From an uncultured Pelagibacteraceae bacterium (GTDB lineage: Bacteria > Pseudomonadota > Alphaproteobacteria > Pelagibacterales > Pelagibacteraceae), in contig CABYCO010000001.1 in the NCBI GenBank assembly GCA_902517495.1, positions 1 through 64,000 on the forward strand: DNA of 64,000 nucleotides, given 5' to 3'. Shown here in pieces: positions 17,083-25,780 of the stretch (positions within the stretch are counted from its first letter, which is position 1; every line of letters begins with the position of its first letter). Below the pieces are notes generated by a model that saw only the letters and a program-made list of their open reading frames with translations, made no database searches and had not been told where the DNA came from. The position numbers and the translations under genes were made by a program.

Positions 17083-17931
17083 ATGATTAAAACATTTCCT
17101 TTACTATTTATATTGCTATGGTCATCTGCATTCATCTCAGGTGATATTATAGTTCAGAATGCATCACCTTTTGCAGCACTTGCCTTTAGATTTGGAATTG
17201 TGACTATAGGTTTCTTCTTATTCGCATTACTTAAAAAAGAGATAATTTTTACAAAATTTAGATATATATTAGAAAGTATAACTACCGGTGTATTGTTTCA
17301 TGGATTATATCTTGGTGGTTGTTGGTACGCTTTTCATGTAGGAGTTCCTGCAAGTGTTGTAGCATTAATTGTTACTCTTCAACCAATATTAACTAATTTA
17401 TTATCAGGACCAATCTATAAAGAGGTAATAGGATGGAGGCAGTGGGTTGGTATTGTGTTTGGCTTTGTAGGCTCTTTGCTAGTACTTGGAGTAGATTTTG
17501 GAGAAGAGTTTCCTAAAGATGGATTAGTAACTTGTTTTATTGCCCTTGCTGCAATCACTACAGGAACCTTGTGGCAAAAAAAACTAAGTGGCAACGTACC
17601 TTTATCAGTTAATAATGGATTTCAAGCTTTTGGGGGCTGTTCTTTTAATTTAATTTTAATATCAATATTTGAAACTCCTTATATAAATTTTACAACAGGA
17701 TTTTTATTAGGAATGACACATCAGATTATTCTAGTGTCGTTTGGAGCCTTTACAATTTTAATGTTTTTAATAAAAGCAGGTTCAGTAAGTAAAACTTCTA
17801 CATTATTTTTTCTTGTCCCTCCTACAACAGCTGTAATGGCTTTCTTCTTTTTAGGAGAAAAATTATCCAATGTTGATATAGCAGGTTTTATACTTGCAAC
17901 AATTGGTGTTTATATTGCTACTAGAAAGTAA
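17083..17931 (+). CDS. EamA/DMT family transporter
   Basis: A 282-aa membrane protein with about ten hydrophobic segments in two EamA halves (PILTNLLSGPIYKEVIGW closes the first; FFFLGEKLSNVDIAGF the second). Substrate unknown. A small GTG-started frame begins at the base after its stop. Confidence 0.88.
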   Translation: MIKTFPLLFILLWSSAFISGDIIVQNASPFAALAFRFGIVTIGFFLFALLKKEIIFTKFRYILESITTGVLFHGLYLGGCWYAFHVGVPASVVALIVTLQPILTNLLSGPIYKEVIGWRQWVGIVFGFVGSLLVLGVDFGEEFPKDGLVTCFIALAAITTGTLWQKKLSGNVPLSVNNGFQAFGGCSFNLILISIFETPYINFTTGFLLGMTHQIILVSFGAFTILMFLIKAGSVSKTSTLFFLVPPTTAVMAFFFLGEKLSNVDIAGFILATIGVYIATRK

Positions 17932-18111
17932 GTGAATATTTTAAATTTTATAAAAAAATTTTATCGGCCTTTTTTTTTAACTTATCTTTTTTTTTCAATT
18001 GGTATAAGTTTTTATCCTTCCTTTGAATTTTACTCTTTTAAAGGACAATTATTGATATTAGCTGTATCTATATTTAATGGAATACTAGGAGTTTATATTA
18101 AGAAATTATAA
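17932..18111 (+). CDS. small membrane protein (59 aa)
   Basis: A 59-codon frame starting GTG immediately after the EamA stop (TAAGTG). Product has two hydrophobic stretches (FFLTYLFFSIGISFY and LLILAVSIFNGILGVYI) with a basic N-terminus. Its stop overlaps the stop of the convergent oxidase gene by 6 bases, matching how other genes here end. No family recognised. Confidence 0.55.
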   Translation: MNILNFIKKFYRPFFLTYLFFSIGISFYPSFEFYSFKGQLLILAVSIFNGILGVYIKKL

Positions 18112-19209
18112 AACGTAAGGTTCAGGTCTAGCATTACTTTTCAAAACTCTTTCTACATCAAAAACACTTATATCTATTGATTGATAGTTACCTGTTGTAA
18201 TCAATTCAGTTAGAGCCCTTCCAATACCTGGTGCCTGCATCAAACCTCTTCCAGTAAAACCAGAGGCTAAATAAACATTGTCATATTTTGGATGTTTGCC
18301 AACAACTGCGTTGTTATCAAGTTTATTACAATCATAAAATCCTGCCCAACCACCGGTTAATTTTAGTTCTTCAAAAGCTGGAACTCTTTTTGCCAGAGCA
18401 GGCCAAACTAATTCCTCAAAATCATTCCATGCTGGTTCTAAATCTTTCGCATCAAATACAGATATAGGTGAACCTGCTAAGAATTCTTTACCCTCTGGTC
18501 TCCAATATACGCCTGTTGTTAAATCTCCAGTTAATGGCATATCAGGAAAATGCTTTGGACATTTTACTCTGAATACAGTGTGCTTTTGTGGTTCTACTGG
18601 AATATCTGATAACAATTCTTTAGTCCAGCAACCTGCTGCTGAAATAATAGTTTTTGCATTTATCTCAGACAAATTTTTAATGTCACCTTTTAAAAATTCT
18701 GCACCTAACTCAATTGCTTTACTTTTTAAAGCACTATGAAACATAAATGGATCAATCCAACCTTCACTTTTATTATCAGTATATGTTGCTGTTTCTATAC
18801 CTTCGTTATTAATGTATGGAAATATTTTATTTAATTCTGAACCTTTAATATTTTTTGTGCCTGCATCACATTCTCTATGATTTTCTAATGCTCGGTATTG
18901 CTCTTCTGCATGTTCTGGTCCAAACATTAAAAGGTATCCATTAGGAACCATGCTTGCTGTTGGATTTGGATTTTTTTTTGTTTTTAATAATTCTGGTATT
19001 TTAAAAATGAATTCTCTAGCAAATTTACCTAAAAGTATGTTCTCTTTTTGAAAAAATTGTCTTCTAAATCCACCTAAAGATAAAGGAAATGAGGCAGTCT
19101 TATATGTAGGGTCTCTCTCTATTACTTTAACTTTTCTGCCTTCCATTGATAAAAAGTAGGCAGTTGCAGCACCTATTATACCTCCACCAACTATGACAAC
19201 ATCATCCAT
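18106..19209 (-). CDS. FAD-dependent DAO-family amino acid/amine oxidoreductase
   Basis: A 367-aa flavoprotein of the D-amino-acid oxidase family. The FAD motif VVIGGG-type VVIVGGGIIGAATAYFLS is at the N-terminus; GGFRRQFFQ near 46-54 and the C-terminal YLASGFTGRGLMQAPGIGRA complete the fold. Members include sarcosine, glycine and dimethylglycine oxidases/dehydrogenases; sarcosine- or glycine-type substrates are plausible but unproven. Lies 15 bases before the sugar-dehydrogenase gene on the same strand. Confidence 0.88.
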   Translation of the reverse strand: MDDVVIVGGGIIGAATAYFLSMEGRKVKVIERDPTYKTASFPLSLGGFRRQFFQKENILLGKFAREFIFKIPELLKTKKNPNPTASMVPNGYLLMFGPEHAEEQYRALENHRECDAGTKNIKGSELNKIFPYINNEGIETATYTDNKSEGWIDPFMFHSALKSKAIELGAEFLKGDIKNLSEINAKTIISAAGCWTKELLSDIPVEPQKHTVFRVKCPKHFPDMPLTGDLTTGVYWRPEGKEFLAGSPISVFDAKDLEPAWNDFEELVWPALAKRVPAFEELKLTGGWAGFYDCNKLDNNAVVGKHPKYDNVYLASGFTGRGLMQAPGIGRALTELITTGNYQSIDISVFDVERVLKSNARPEPYVL

Positions 19210-19224
19210 AAACTTAAATATATA

Positions 19225-20289
19225 CTATTTTCTTTGCATTAACCATAAAGCATCTTGACTTAAAAAATAAATTTTTCCATTCGTCGGATGAACCTGAATA
19301 TCTCTTATTCTTCCAATTTTATTTTTAAAAATAACCTCTTCTTTAACATTTGATAAGTCATCAAATATCAATTTTCTTAAGGATTTGTCTTTTAACGAAG
19401 TGATCAAGGCATGACTATTCCAATCATTAAATTCTTTACCTTTATAAATAGTTATTGCGCTAGTTGCTATTGAGGGCACCCAATATTGAATAGCTTTTGT
19501 AAATCCAGGTTGCCATTTTGGGCCAATTGGAATTCCAGAATAATTGGTTCCTCCCCATCCTAAAATTTTCCATCCATAATTTTCACCTTTTTTAACTTCT
19601 CCAAACCAATCTCCACCTTTTGCACCGTGATTACTCATGTAAACTTTTCCATCAAATTCAGAAAGTGCCATCCCTTGAGGATTTCTAATTCCAATTTGAT
19701 AAATCTCTGGCAACCAATCTACCATTCCCTCAAATTTTGGATTATCTTTTGGTATACTTCCATCTAAATGAACTCTTATAATACTACCTGGATGCTTTGA
19801 AGCGTCTTGTGCAATCATACCTTGTCCTCTCTCACCCGCAGAAGCAAATAAAAAATTATCTTTGATAACTAATCTTGATCCAAAATGATAACCAGAGTCT
19901 ATTGGGGGATTTGCTTGAAAAATATTTTTAAAGTTTAATTGTTTTTTATTAAATTCTGCTCTTGCAATAGAGGTGCTAGTTTTATATCCACCTCTATCTT
20001 CAGTATATGAAATCCAAATATAATTGTCTTTATGAATGATATCTAATAAGCCACCTTGGCCATGGACAACAAAATTAAGTTGATGACTAATTTCTTTAAT
20101 TTCCTTAGATAGAATATTTACAATTTTTATTTTTCCACTTTTTTCTGTAACAATTATTTCTCTATCATTAATAAAAGAAGACCCCCAAGGTGCGTTTAGT
20201 TTAACTAATTTTTCTAATTTGAAGTTTTGTGAATACGATTTTGAGCTAAATACTAAAAGAAGAATTAAAACGTATATTATTTTTTTCAC
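19225..20289 (-). CDS. periplasmic PQQ-type glucose/sorbosone dehydrogenase-like protein
   Basis: A beta-propeller of the GSDH family (YliI/soluble aldose dehydrogenase). I start it at the GTG 20289, giving 354 aa with a proper signal peptide (MKKIIYVLILLLVFSSKSYS); a longer frame from 20325 would put 12 odd residues before it inside the upstream SDR gene. Motifs: LNAPWGSSFI, VVHGQGGLLDI, FHFGSRL-type SGYHFGSRLVI, GIRNPQGMAL, GGDWFGEVKKGENYGW and a C-terminal GRIRDIQVHPTNGKIYFLS. Family members oxidise sugars with PQQ; whether this one binds PQQ, and from where, is unknown. Confidence 0.88.
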   Translation of the reverse strand: MKKIIYVLILLLVFSSKSYSQNFKLEKLVKLNAPWGSSFINDREIIVTEKSGKIKIVNILSKEIKEISHQLNFVVHGQGGLLDIIHKDNYIWISYTEDRGGYKTSTSIARAEFNKKQLNFKNIFQANPPIDSGYHFGSRLVIKDNFLFASAGERGQGMIAQDASKHPGSIIRVHLDGSIPKDNPKFEGMVDWLPEIYQIGIRNPQGMALSEFDGKVYMSNHGAKGGDWFGEVKKGENYGWKILGWGGTNYSGIPIGPKWQPGFTKAIQYWVPSIATSAITIYKGKEFNDWNSHALITSLKDKSLRKLIFDDLSNVKEEVIFKNKIGRIRDIQVHPTNGKIYFLSQDALWLMQRK

Positions 20290-20290
20290 T

Positions 20291-21001
20291 TTATGAAAGT
20301 TTTGATCTTCCACCATCAACTGCAATTATTTGACCCGTTACCCAAGAACTTTCCTCGGTAAGTAAAAATTTTGCTAAAGCTGCTCCATCTTTACCCTCAC
20401 CTAGTCTTTTAAGTGGGTGGGCTTTAGCTATTCCTTGAGCGATTGCTGTATTTTTTAACATTGGTTGAGCTATCTTAGAATTAGTTAAACTTAGAGCAAC
20501 ACTGTTAACTCTTATGTTTGGAGCAAATTCAGCTGCTAATGACACAGTGAGTCCCTCAATGGCCGCTTTGGTTGATGCTATTATTGAGTGATTTGTAAAC
20601 CCTCTTTGAGCTGCAACTGTTGAAAATAAAACAATTGAACCATTATTTTGTTTTAGGTTATCTTGATATCCTTTGATTAAGTCTACTGCAGAATAAAAAT
20701 TAAGTTTCATACATTTATTAAAATCATTCTCAGTTGCCATCTTCAAAGGCTTTAAGTCAATTGATCCAACACAGTAAGCTAAACCTTTAATGTCTGAAAT
20801 ATCTGATTTTATCTTATCTACAAATCCATCATCTAACACATCTGTAACGGTATATTGAGAATTTAACTTTTCAGATAATTTTTCTAGTTGGCTCTCATCT
20901 CTGCCAACTAAATGAACTTTGTTACCAGAAAAGTTCAATTGCTCTGCTAAATTAGATCCGATAGAACCTGTCGCACCGACAATTAGATATTTTTCTGACA
21001 T
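20291..21001 (-). CDS. SDR-family protein with Tyr of active site replaced
   Basis: A 236-aa short-chain dehydrogenase/reductase: nucleotide motif GATGSIGSN near residue 9, Ser at about 127 (LFSTVA), Lys at 145 and C-terminal WVTGQIIAVDGGRS. The usual YxxxK reads IASTK here: Ile stands where the catalytic Tyr should be. The gene is divergent from the photolyase gene with a 10-base gap. It may bind NAD(P) without ordinary redox catalysis, or use another residue. Confidence 0.88.
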   Translation of the reverse strand: MSEKYLIVGATGSIGSNLAEQLNFSGNKVHLVGRDESQLEKLSEKLNSQYTVTDVLDDGFVDKIKSDISDIKGLAYCVGSIDLKPLKMATENDFNKCMKLNFYSAVDLIKGYQDNLKQNNGSIVLFSTVAAQRGFTNHSIIASTKAAIEGLTVSLAAEFAPNIRVNSVALSLTNSKIAQPMLKNTAIAQGIAKAHPLKRLGEGKDGAALAKFLLTEESSWVTGQIIAVDGGRSKLS

Positions 21002-21011
21002 ATAATAATTA

Positions 21012-22508
21012 ATGAAATTATTTTTTATACTTGGAAATCAGTTATTTCCATTAAAAAATCTTGACCGCTTCAAAAAAGACCACCTATTTTTTATGTCAGA
21101 AGACTACCAATTATGTACATATGAAAGACATCATAAATTAAAAATTCTACTATTCTTATCTTCAATGAGATCTTATGCAGATAAATTGAAGGAAAATAAA
21201 TTTAAGTTAAATTATTCAAAAATTGATTCTACTGATTTTAAAAAAGATTATACGACGAAATTAGAAAAATTATTAAAGATGAATAAGATAAAAGAAGTAA
21301 CTAGTTTCGAAATAGAGGATAAATTTTTTGAAACAAAAATAAATAATTTTTTAAAAAAACAAGATATTCAATGGAATATAATTAGATCTCCAATGTTTTT
21401 AGATAGTCGAGAAGATTTTAAAAAATATTTAACTAAAACAAAAAGACCCTTTATGGCTAAGTATTATAAAGAAAAGCGTGAAAGATTAAATATTTTGTTA
21501 AACAAAGATGGTACACCAGAAGGAGGTAAGTGGAGTTTTGACGAAGACAATAGAAAAAAATTACCAAAAAATACTTTAATACCCAAATTTCCTACAATTA
21601 AAGAGACTATCCACACAAAAAAATTAAAACCAATTATTGATAATTTATTTACCAAACACCCTGGGGATACAAAAAAATTTTGGTTTGCAACTGAATATAA
21701 AGATGTTTTAAAATTATTAGATTTCTTCATTAAAGATAAGTTAAACCTATTTGGTGATTACGAAGATGCAGTCGATCAAAAAAATAATATTTTATTTCAC
21801 AGCGCTCTAAGTCCTTATTTAAATCTAGGATTAATAACGCCAGATATAATCATTCAAAAAATAATGACTTATCATCACAGTAAAGGTGTGAGACTAAATT
21901 CTTTAGAAGGTTATATAAGACAAATAATTGGTTGGAGAGAGTTTATGAGGGGAATATATCAAAATTTTAGTAAAGAAATGGAAAGTGGAAATTTCTTTAA
22001 ACATACTCGAAAAATGAAAGACACATTTTATGATGGTAACACTGGTTTGGATCCTTTAGATCATGCAATTAAAAATGCTGACAAATTTGGTTGGTCGCAC
22101 CACATTGAAAGATTAATGATATTATCAAACATTATGAATTTATGCGAAGTTGAACCAAAATCAGTTTATAAATGGTTCATGGAGATGTTTGTGGACTCAT
22201 CTGATTGGGTTATGGTCCCAAATGTTTATGGCATGGGTTTATTTAGCGATGGTGGAATTTTTGCAACTAAACCTTATATCTGTGGATCAAGTTATTTTTT
22301 GAAAATGATGGATTTTAAGAGAGGTGATTGGTGTAATGTTATGGATGGTCTTTACTGGCGTTTCATAGATAGAAATAGAAAGTTTTTTTTAAAAAATCCA
22401 AGACTCTCTATGATGGTAAGAATTTTTGATAAAATGAAAGAAGATAGAAAAAAATTAATATTATCAGAGGCTAACAAATTTATTAAATATAATACTTATG
22501 GGAATTAA
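21012..22508 (+). CDS. phrB: FeS bacterial cryptochrome/(6-4) photolyase
   Basis: A 498-aa member of the FeS-BCP group (PhrB/CryB type), light-driven repair of (6-4) photoproducts or a blue-light sensor. N-terminal Rossmann-like region begins MKLFFILGNQLF; the C-terminal helical domain has GWREFMRGIY (flavin region), GWSHHIERLMILSNIMNLCE with the His/His and first cluster Cys, then VPNVYGMGLFSDGG, PYICGSSYFLKM and GDWCNVMDGLYW, giving the four Cys for a 4Fe-4S cluster. It heads an overlapping set with the DCC and DUF2256 proteins. Confidence 0.93.
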   Translation: MKLFFILGNQLFPLKNLDRFKKDHLFFMSEDYQLCTYERHHKLKILLFLSSMRSYADKLKENKFKLNYSKIDSTDFKKDYTTKLEKLLKMNKIKEVTSFEIEDKFFETKINNFLKKQDIQWNIIRSPMFLDSREDFKKYLTKTKRPFMAKYYKEKRERLNILLNKDGTPEGGKWSFDEDNRKKLPKNTLIPKFPTIKETIHTKKLKPIIDNLFTKHPGDTKKFWFATEYKDVLKLLDFFIKDKLNLFGDYEDAVDQKNNILFHSALSPYLNLGLITPDIIIQKIMTYHHSKGVRLNSLEGYIRQIIGWREFMRGIYQNFSKEMESGNFFKHTRKMKDTFYDGNTGLDPLDHAIKNADKFGWSHHIERLMILSNIMNLCEVEPKSVYKWFMEMFVDSSDWVMVPNVYGMGLFSDGGIFATKPYICGSSYFLKMMDFKRGDWCNVMDGLYWRFIDRNRKFFLKNPRLSMMVRIFDKMKEDRKKLILSEANKFIKYNTYGN

Positions 22509-22869
22509 AGTTTATTTTAACGATTCTTGCAATATTTGTAGAATGGAAATTAATCACTATAAAAAAATTGCAAATAGTGATTTGGAGTGGATAGATATTA
22601 CAAATAATGATGAGGCTATAAAAATAACATCTAAGTCACAAAAAGAGTTGCTCAGAAGATTGCATGTAATAAATGATGGTGAAGTTATTGGAGGAGCCAA
22701 AGCGTTTATTATAATTTGGTCAAAAATTCCAAAATATAAAATCCTATCTAAAATTTTTTCAATTAAACCATTATTTATTATTTTTCATTATGTGTATGAA
22801 ATTGCTGCATTTTTCTTATTTTTAAAAAACAGAAAACAATTAAATGAAAAAACAAAACTTACCAACTAA
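22498..22869 (+). CDS. DCC family (DUF393) thiol-disulfide oxidoreductase-like protein
   Basis: A 123-aa protein with motif YFNDSCNICRMEI near the N-terminus, a variant of the DxxCxxC motif that names the family, followed by a thioredoxin-like HYKKIA and a hydrophobic C-terminal stretch. Overlaps the photolyase by 11 bases. The family commonly lies next to this photolyase type; its role is unknown. Confidence 0.85.
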   Translation: MGIKVYFNDSCNICRMEINHYKKIANSDLEWIDITNNDEAIKITSKSQKELLRRLHVINDGEVIGGAKAFIIIWSKIPKYKILSKIFSIKPLFIIFHYVYEIAAFFLFLKNRKQLNEKTKLTN

Positions 22870-22972
22870 AGTATGCAAAGTATGTAATAAGCCTTTTGCA
22901 TGGAGAAAAAAGTGGAAACTTAACTGGGATAAAGTTAAATATTGTTCAAAAAGGTGTGCCTCGAGTAATTAA
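22844..22972 (+). CDS. DUF2256 zinc-ribbon-like protein (42 aa)
   Basis: A 42-codon gene overlapping the DCC gene by 26 bases. MKKQNLPTKVCKVCNKPFAW begins the product and YCSKRC follows near the end: two Cys pairs (CxxC...CxxxC) and the RKKW motif are the DUF2256 signature. This tiny family is repeatedly found beside FeS-type photolyases, which supports it as real. Function unknown; zinc binding likely. Confidence 0.82.
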   Translation: MKKQNLPTKVCKVCNKPFAWRKKWKLNWDKVKYCSKRCASSN

Positions 22973-23266
22973 TTACTGCGTCTTGCTTTTTCTAGGATCC
23001 TTAAGAGATTTTAAAATTTTTGATAATCCAGTAATCTTTAAACTATAGTAAATTACATAAATTAAAGTTAATCCTAAAGCCATTGTAGATAGAAACACAA
23101 AAATGGCTGTTAAAATTTTTTCTTGGAACCAATTCTCTACTCCTGAATTAGAATAGTAAAGAATATTCCAAAACGCGACGAAAATTAGCTCATATACGAT
23201 TATAATTTTGAACATACTGTTGATATAGTTCTCAATATAATTAATACTATTCAATTCTTGTCGCAT
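22973..23266 (-). CDS. small membrane protein of unknown function (97 aa)
   Basis: Two hydrophobic segments (residues about 18-38 and 50-74) with a basic C-terminal tail (LKDPRKSKTQ). Its stop abuts the DUF2256 stop. Located inside the photolyase/lipid cluster but I recognise no family. Confidence 0.65.
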   Translation of the reverse strand: MRQELNSINYIENYINSMFKIIIVYELIFVAFWNILYYSNSGVENWFQEKILTAIFVFLSTMALGLTLIYVIYYSLKITGLSKILKSLKDPRKSKTQ

Positions 23267-23304
23267 GTCGACAGAAATTTATGTAATAAAACAATGAAAA
23301 ATTG

Positions 23305-24060
23305 ATGAAAAAAGTAATTTGGATAACTGGCGGAAGCAGTGGGATAGGAAAAGCAGTTGCATTAAAGTTTGCAAATAAAGGATGGCAGGTAATCATATCA
23401 TCAAGACGTGAAGAAGTTTTAAAAGATATTTCAGATAATAATGAAAATATTGATTATTTGAAATTAGATATCGTTGATTATGAAGCATGTAATTCAGTTT
23501 TTAAAACTATTGTGGAGAAATATAATAAGGTTGATATTTGTTTTTTTTCTACTGCAATTTATGAGCCTGAAAAAGAGAAGGATTTTGATCTTCAAAATAT
23601 AATTGATGTTACGAATGTAAATTATATTGGAACCGTAAATTGTATTAAAGCTGTCGAAAAATATTACAAAGAAAAAAGGCAAGGAGTAATATCTATTGTA
23701 TCTTCTACTGCAGGATACAGAGGATTGCCAAATTCAACTGCCTATGGGCCGGCAAAAGCTGCTCTAATTAATTTAGCAGAAAGTTTATATCTTGATTTTC
23801 AAAGATATGATGTTCGCGTTTGTCTGGTCAGTCCTGGGTTTATCAAAACAAGACTAACAGATAAAAACACTTTTAAAATGCCATTTTTAAAAACTACACA
23901 ATATGCAGCTGATCAGATTTATGATGGATTATTAAATAAAAATGCATTTGAAATAGCTTTTCCAAGAAGTTTATTTTTAATACTAAAATTTTTTAAGATT
24001 TTGCCAAATGGGATCTACTTATATTTGATAAGAAAAATGACGAAGCTTCAAAAAAAATAA
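23305..24060 (+). CDS. short-chain dehydrogenase/reductase
   Basis: A 251-aa SDR starting at ATG 23305 (a TTG directly before it would add one residue). Motifs: TGGSSGIGKA near residue 8, SSTAG with the catalytic Ser, and YGPAK with Tyr and Lys; LVSPGFIKTRLT follows. Intact active site, in contrast to the SDR at 20291. The C-terminus LYLIRKMTKLQKK is basic, as in membrane-associated DltE/YqjQ-like SDRs. Part of the photolyase/CFA neighbourhood. Confidence 0.9.
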   Translation: MKKVIWITGGSSGIGKAVALKFANKGWQVIISSRREEVLKDISDNNENIDYLKLDIVDYEACNSVFKTIVEKYNKVDICFFSTAIYEPEKEKDFDLQNIIDVTNVNYIGTVNCIKAVEKYYKEKRQGVISIVSSTAGYRGLPNSTAYGPAKAALINLAESLYLDFQRYDVRVCLVSPGFIKTRLTDKNTFKMPFLKTTQYAADQIYDGLLNKNAFEIAFPRSLFLILKFFKILPNGIYLYLIRKMTKLQKK

Positions 24061-24062
24061 AT

Positions 24063-24599
24063 TTAATCTTTAACAAACATTACAGTTAATTCGGCAACTT
24101 TAATACCAAACTTAGTCATTGTTGCTCTATTAATTGCTACTCTTTCATCTTGCATAAAGATCCAATCATCAAAAGTTATTTTCATTTCTCTTCCTTTGAC
24201 AGGAACTAACAGTACATATTCAAACTTAAATGCAGGACCATAAGAAAAACCTTTTGCAGTTCCAACTACATCTCCAGCAGTACCTTCATAGTTATGTTCA
24301 TCGATTTTATTGATTGTCCATTGCCTATTTTGGATTTCTCCATCGTTCCAAACAAATTTTTCGTCAAGTATTAATTGTTTTCCATCCCACTTTCCATCTA
24401 GATCTGCAGAAAATTGTCTTGTCACTTTACCTGATCTATTTTGTAAAATTCCCCATGCTTTTACATTTCCAGATAAATACTCTTCTATTATTAATCTAGG
24501 CTTTTGGTTTTTGAAATCTTCTGGTTTCATTGCTTGGTTTGATGAACAACTTGTAATCAATACTGAGAATATTATCAATAATAAATATTTTATTTTCAT
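24063..24599 (-). CDS. DUF3833 family lipoprotein
   Basis: A 178-aa lipoprotein: signal MKIKYLLLIIFSVLITSCSS with lipobox Cys near 18. Mature part matches DUF3833 (GNVKAWGILQNRSGKVTRQF near 45-65, DGKWDG, QRQW-type QNRQWTI). The family almost always accompanies the CFA-synthase-like/DUF1365 genes, as here. Function unknown; an outer-membrane or lipid-handling role is inferred. Confidence 0.87.
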   Translation of the reverse strand: MKIKYLLLIIFSVLITSCSSNQAMKPEDFKNQKPRLIIEEYLSGNVKAWGILQNRSGKVTRQFSADLDGKWDGKQLILDEKFVWNDGEIQNRQWTINKIDEHNYEGTAGDVVGTAKGFSYGPAFKFEYVLLVPVKGREMKITFDDWIFMQDERVAINRATMTKFGIKVAELTVMFVKD

Positions 24600-24607
24600 A
24601 GTATTAT

Positions 24608-25780
24608 TTATTTTTGAAGAGCAAATTGGATTAAGTCTATATTTTTAGATTTAAAACCTGCTTCACAGTACGATAAATAAAAATTCCACATTCTTTTGAA
24701 AGTATTGTCAAAGCCTTGTGATGAAATTTGTTCCCATTTTTCTAAGAACTCTTCTCTCCAAATATTTAGTGTATTTGAGTAATGATCACCATAAGAATTG
24801 CAATTCACAAACTTAAGTCCAGATTGGTTTGCTAGATTTACTAACTCATTTTTACTAGGTAAAAAACCACCAGGAAAAATATATTTTTGGATAAAATCAG
24901 TTTTACTTTTATATCTATCGTAGATGGAGTCATCTATAGTAATTGATTGTATAGCTGCTGTTCCTCCATCAACTAAGTTTTCTTTAATAGTATTAAAATA
25001 GTTTTTTAAATAACTCTGCCCTACTGCTTCTATCATTTCTATAGAAGCTATTGAATTATAATTATTTTTAACATCTCTAAAATCTAACATTTGTATATTT
25101 ATTTTTTCATTCAAACCTTCATTGTAAATTCTTTCTTTTGAATATTCGTATTGTTTTTTGGAGATTGTTATACAATCTAACTTTACGTTGTAATTTTTTC
25201 CAATATATTCTGCAAATCCTCCCCATCCACAACCAATCTCAAGCATCTTATCGCCTGATTTAGGCTTAACAAGATTTGATAGTTTTTTATATTTATTTAT
25301 CTGGGCTTTTTCCAAATCATTATCATCGTCAAAAATTGCACTTGAATAAGTTAAGGTTTTATCAAGCCATAATGAGAAAAATTCATTCCCTAAATCGTAA
25401 TGCTTTCTAATATTTTCTTTACTCCTAGATTTATTATTCTTAATAAACAAACGTTTGATTTTATTAAATATTGAAAGATCGAAAGAGCCAGAAAATTTAT
25501 GAACTATTTTTATATTTTTTGCCGCTAGCTCTATAAGATTAGTTAAATTATTTGTTTCAAAATAATTATCCATATATGCTTCTGCTAGACCTACACTTCC
25601 ATTTTTAATAATTTTAAAAGTTAACCCTGGTTTATTTATTTTGAGATCAGCATTTAATCTTTCATTACTATTTCCGAAGGTATATTCTTTTCCATCATGG
25701 TTAGTTATTTTTAAATTTCCATGCTTAATAAATTTTAGTGAGTTAAAGACAATTTTGTCTGATAATTTATTCAAATTCAC
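24608..25780 (-). CDS. cfa: cyclopropane-fatty-acid-synthase-family methyltransferase
   Basis: A 390-aa SAM-dependent enzyme. C-terminal half has the family motifs RKHYDLGNEFFSLWLD, MTYSSA-like LTYSSAIF, the SAM loop MLEIGCGWGGFAEY and SIEMIEAVGQ (active-site region), FIQKYIFPGGFLPS. It methylates double bonds of membrane phospholipid acyl chains. In Rhodobacter-type photo-oxidative-stress clusters a related enzyme is tied to furan or methylated fatty acids, so the product need not be a cyclopropane. Overlaps the DUF1365 gene by 14 bases. Confidence 0.92.
   Translation of the reverse strand: MNLNKLSDKIVFNSLKFIKHGNLKITNHDGKEYTFGNSNERLNADLKINKPGLTFKIIKNGSVGLAEAYMDNYFETNNLTNLIELAAKNIKIVHKFSGSFDLSIFNKIKRLFIKNNKSRSKENIRKHYDLGNEFFSLWLDKTLTYSSAIFDDDNDLEKAQINKYKKLSNLVKPKSGDKMLEIGCGWGGFAEYIGKNYNVKLDCITISKKQYEYSKERIYNEGLNEKINIQMLDFRDVKNNYNSIASIEMIEAVGQSYLKNYFNTIKENLVDGGTAAIQSITIDDSIYDRYKSKTDFIQKYIFPGGFLPSKNELVNLANQSGLKFVNCNSYGDHYSNTLNIWREEFLEKWEQISSQGFDNTFKRMWNFYLSYCEAGFKSKNIDLIQFALQK

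Noticed and set aside
19225-20325. Longer start of the sugar dehydrogenase at 20325
   Set aside because: Adds 12 residues overlapping the SDR gene and would bury the signal peptide; the GTG at 20289 gives a clean export signal.
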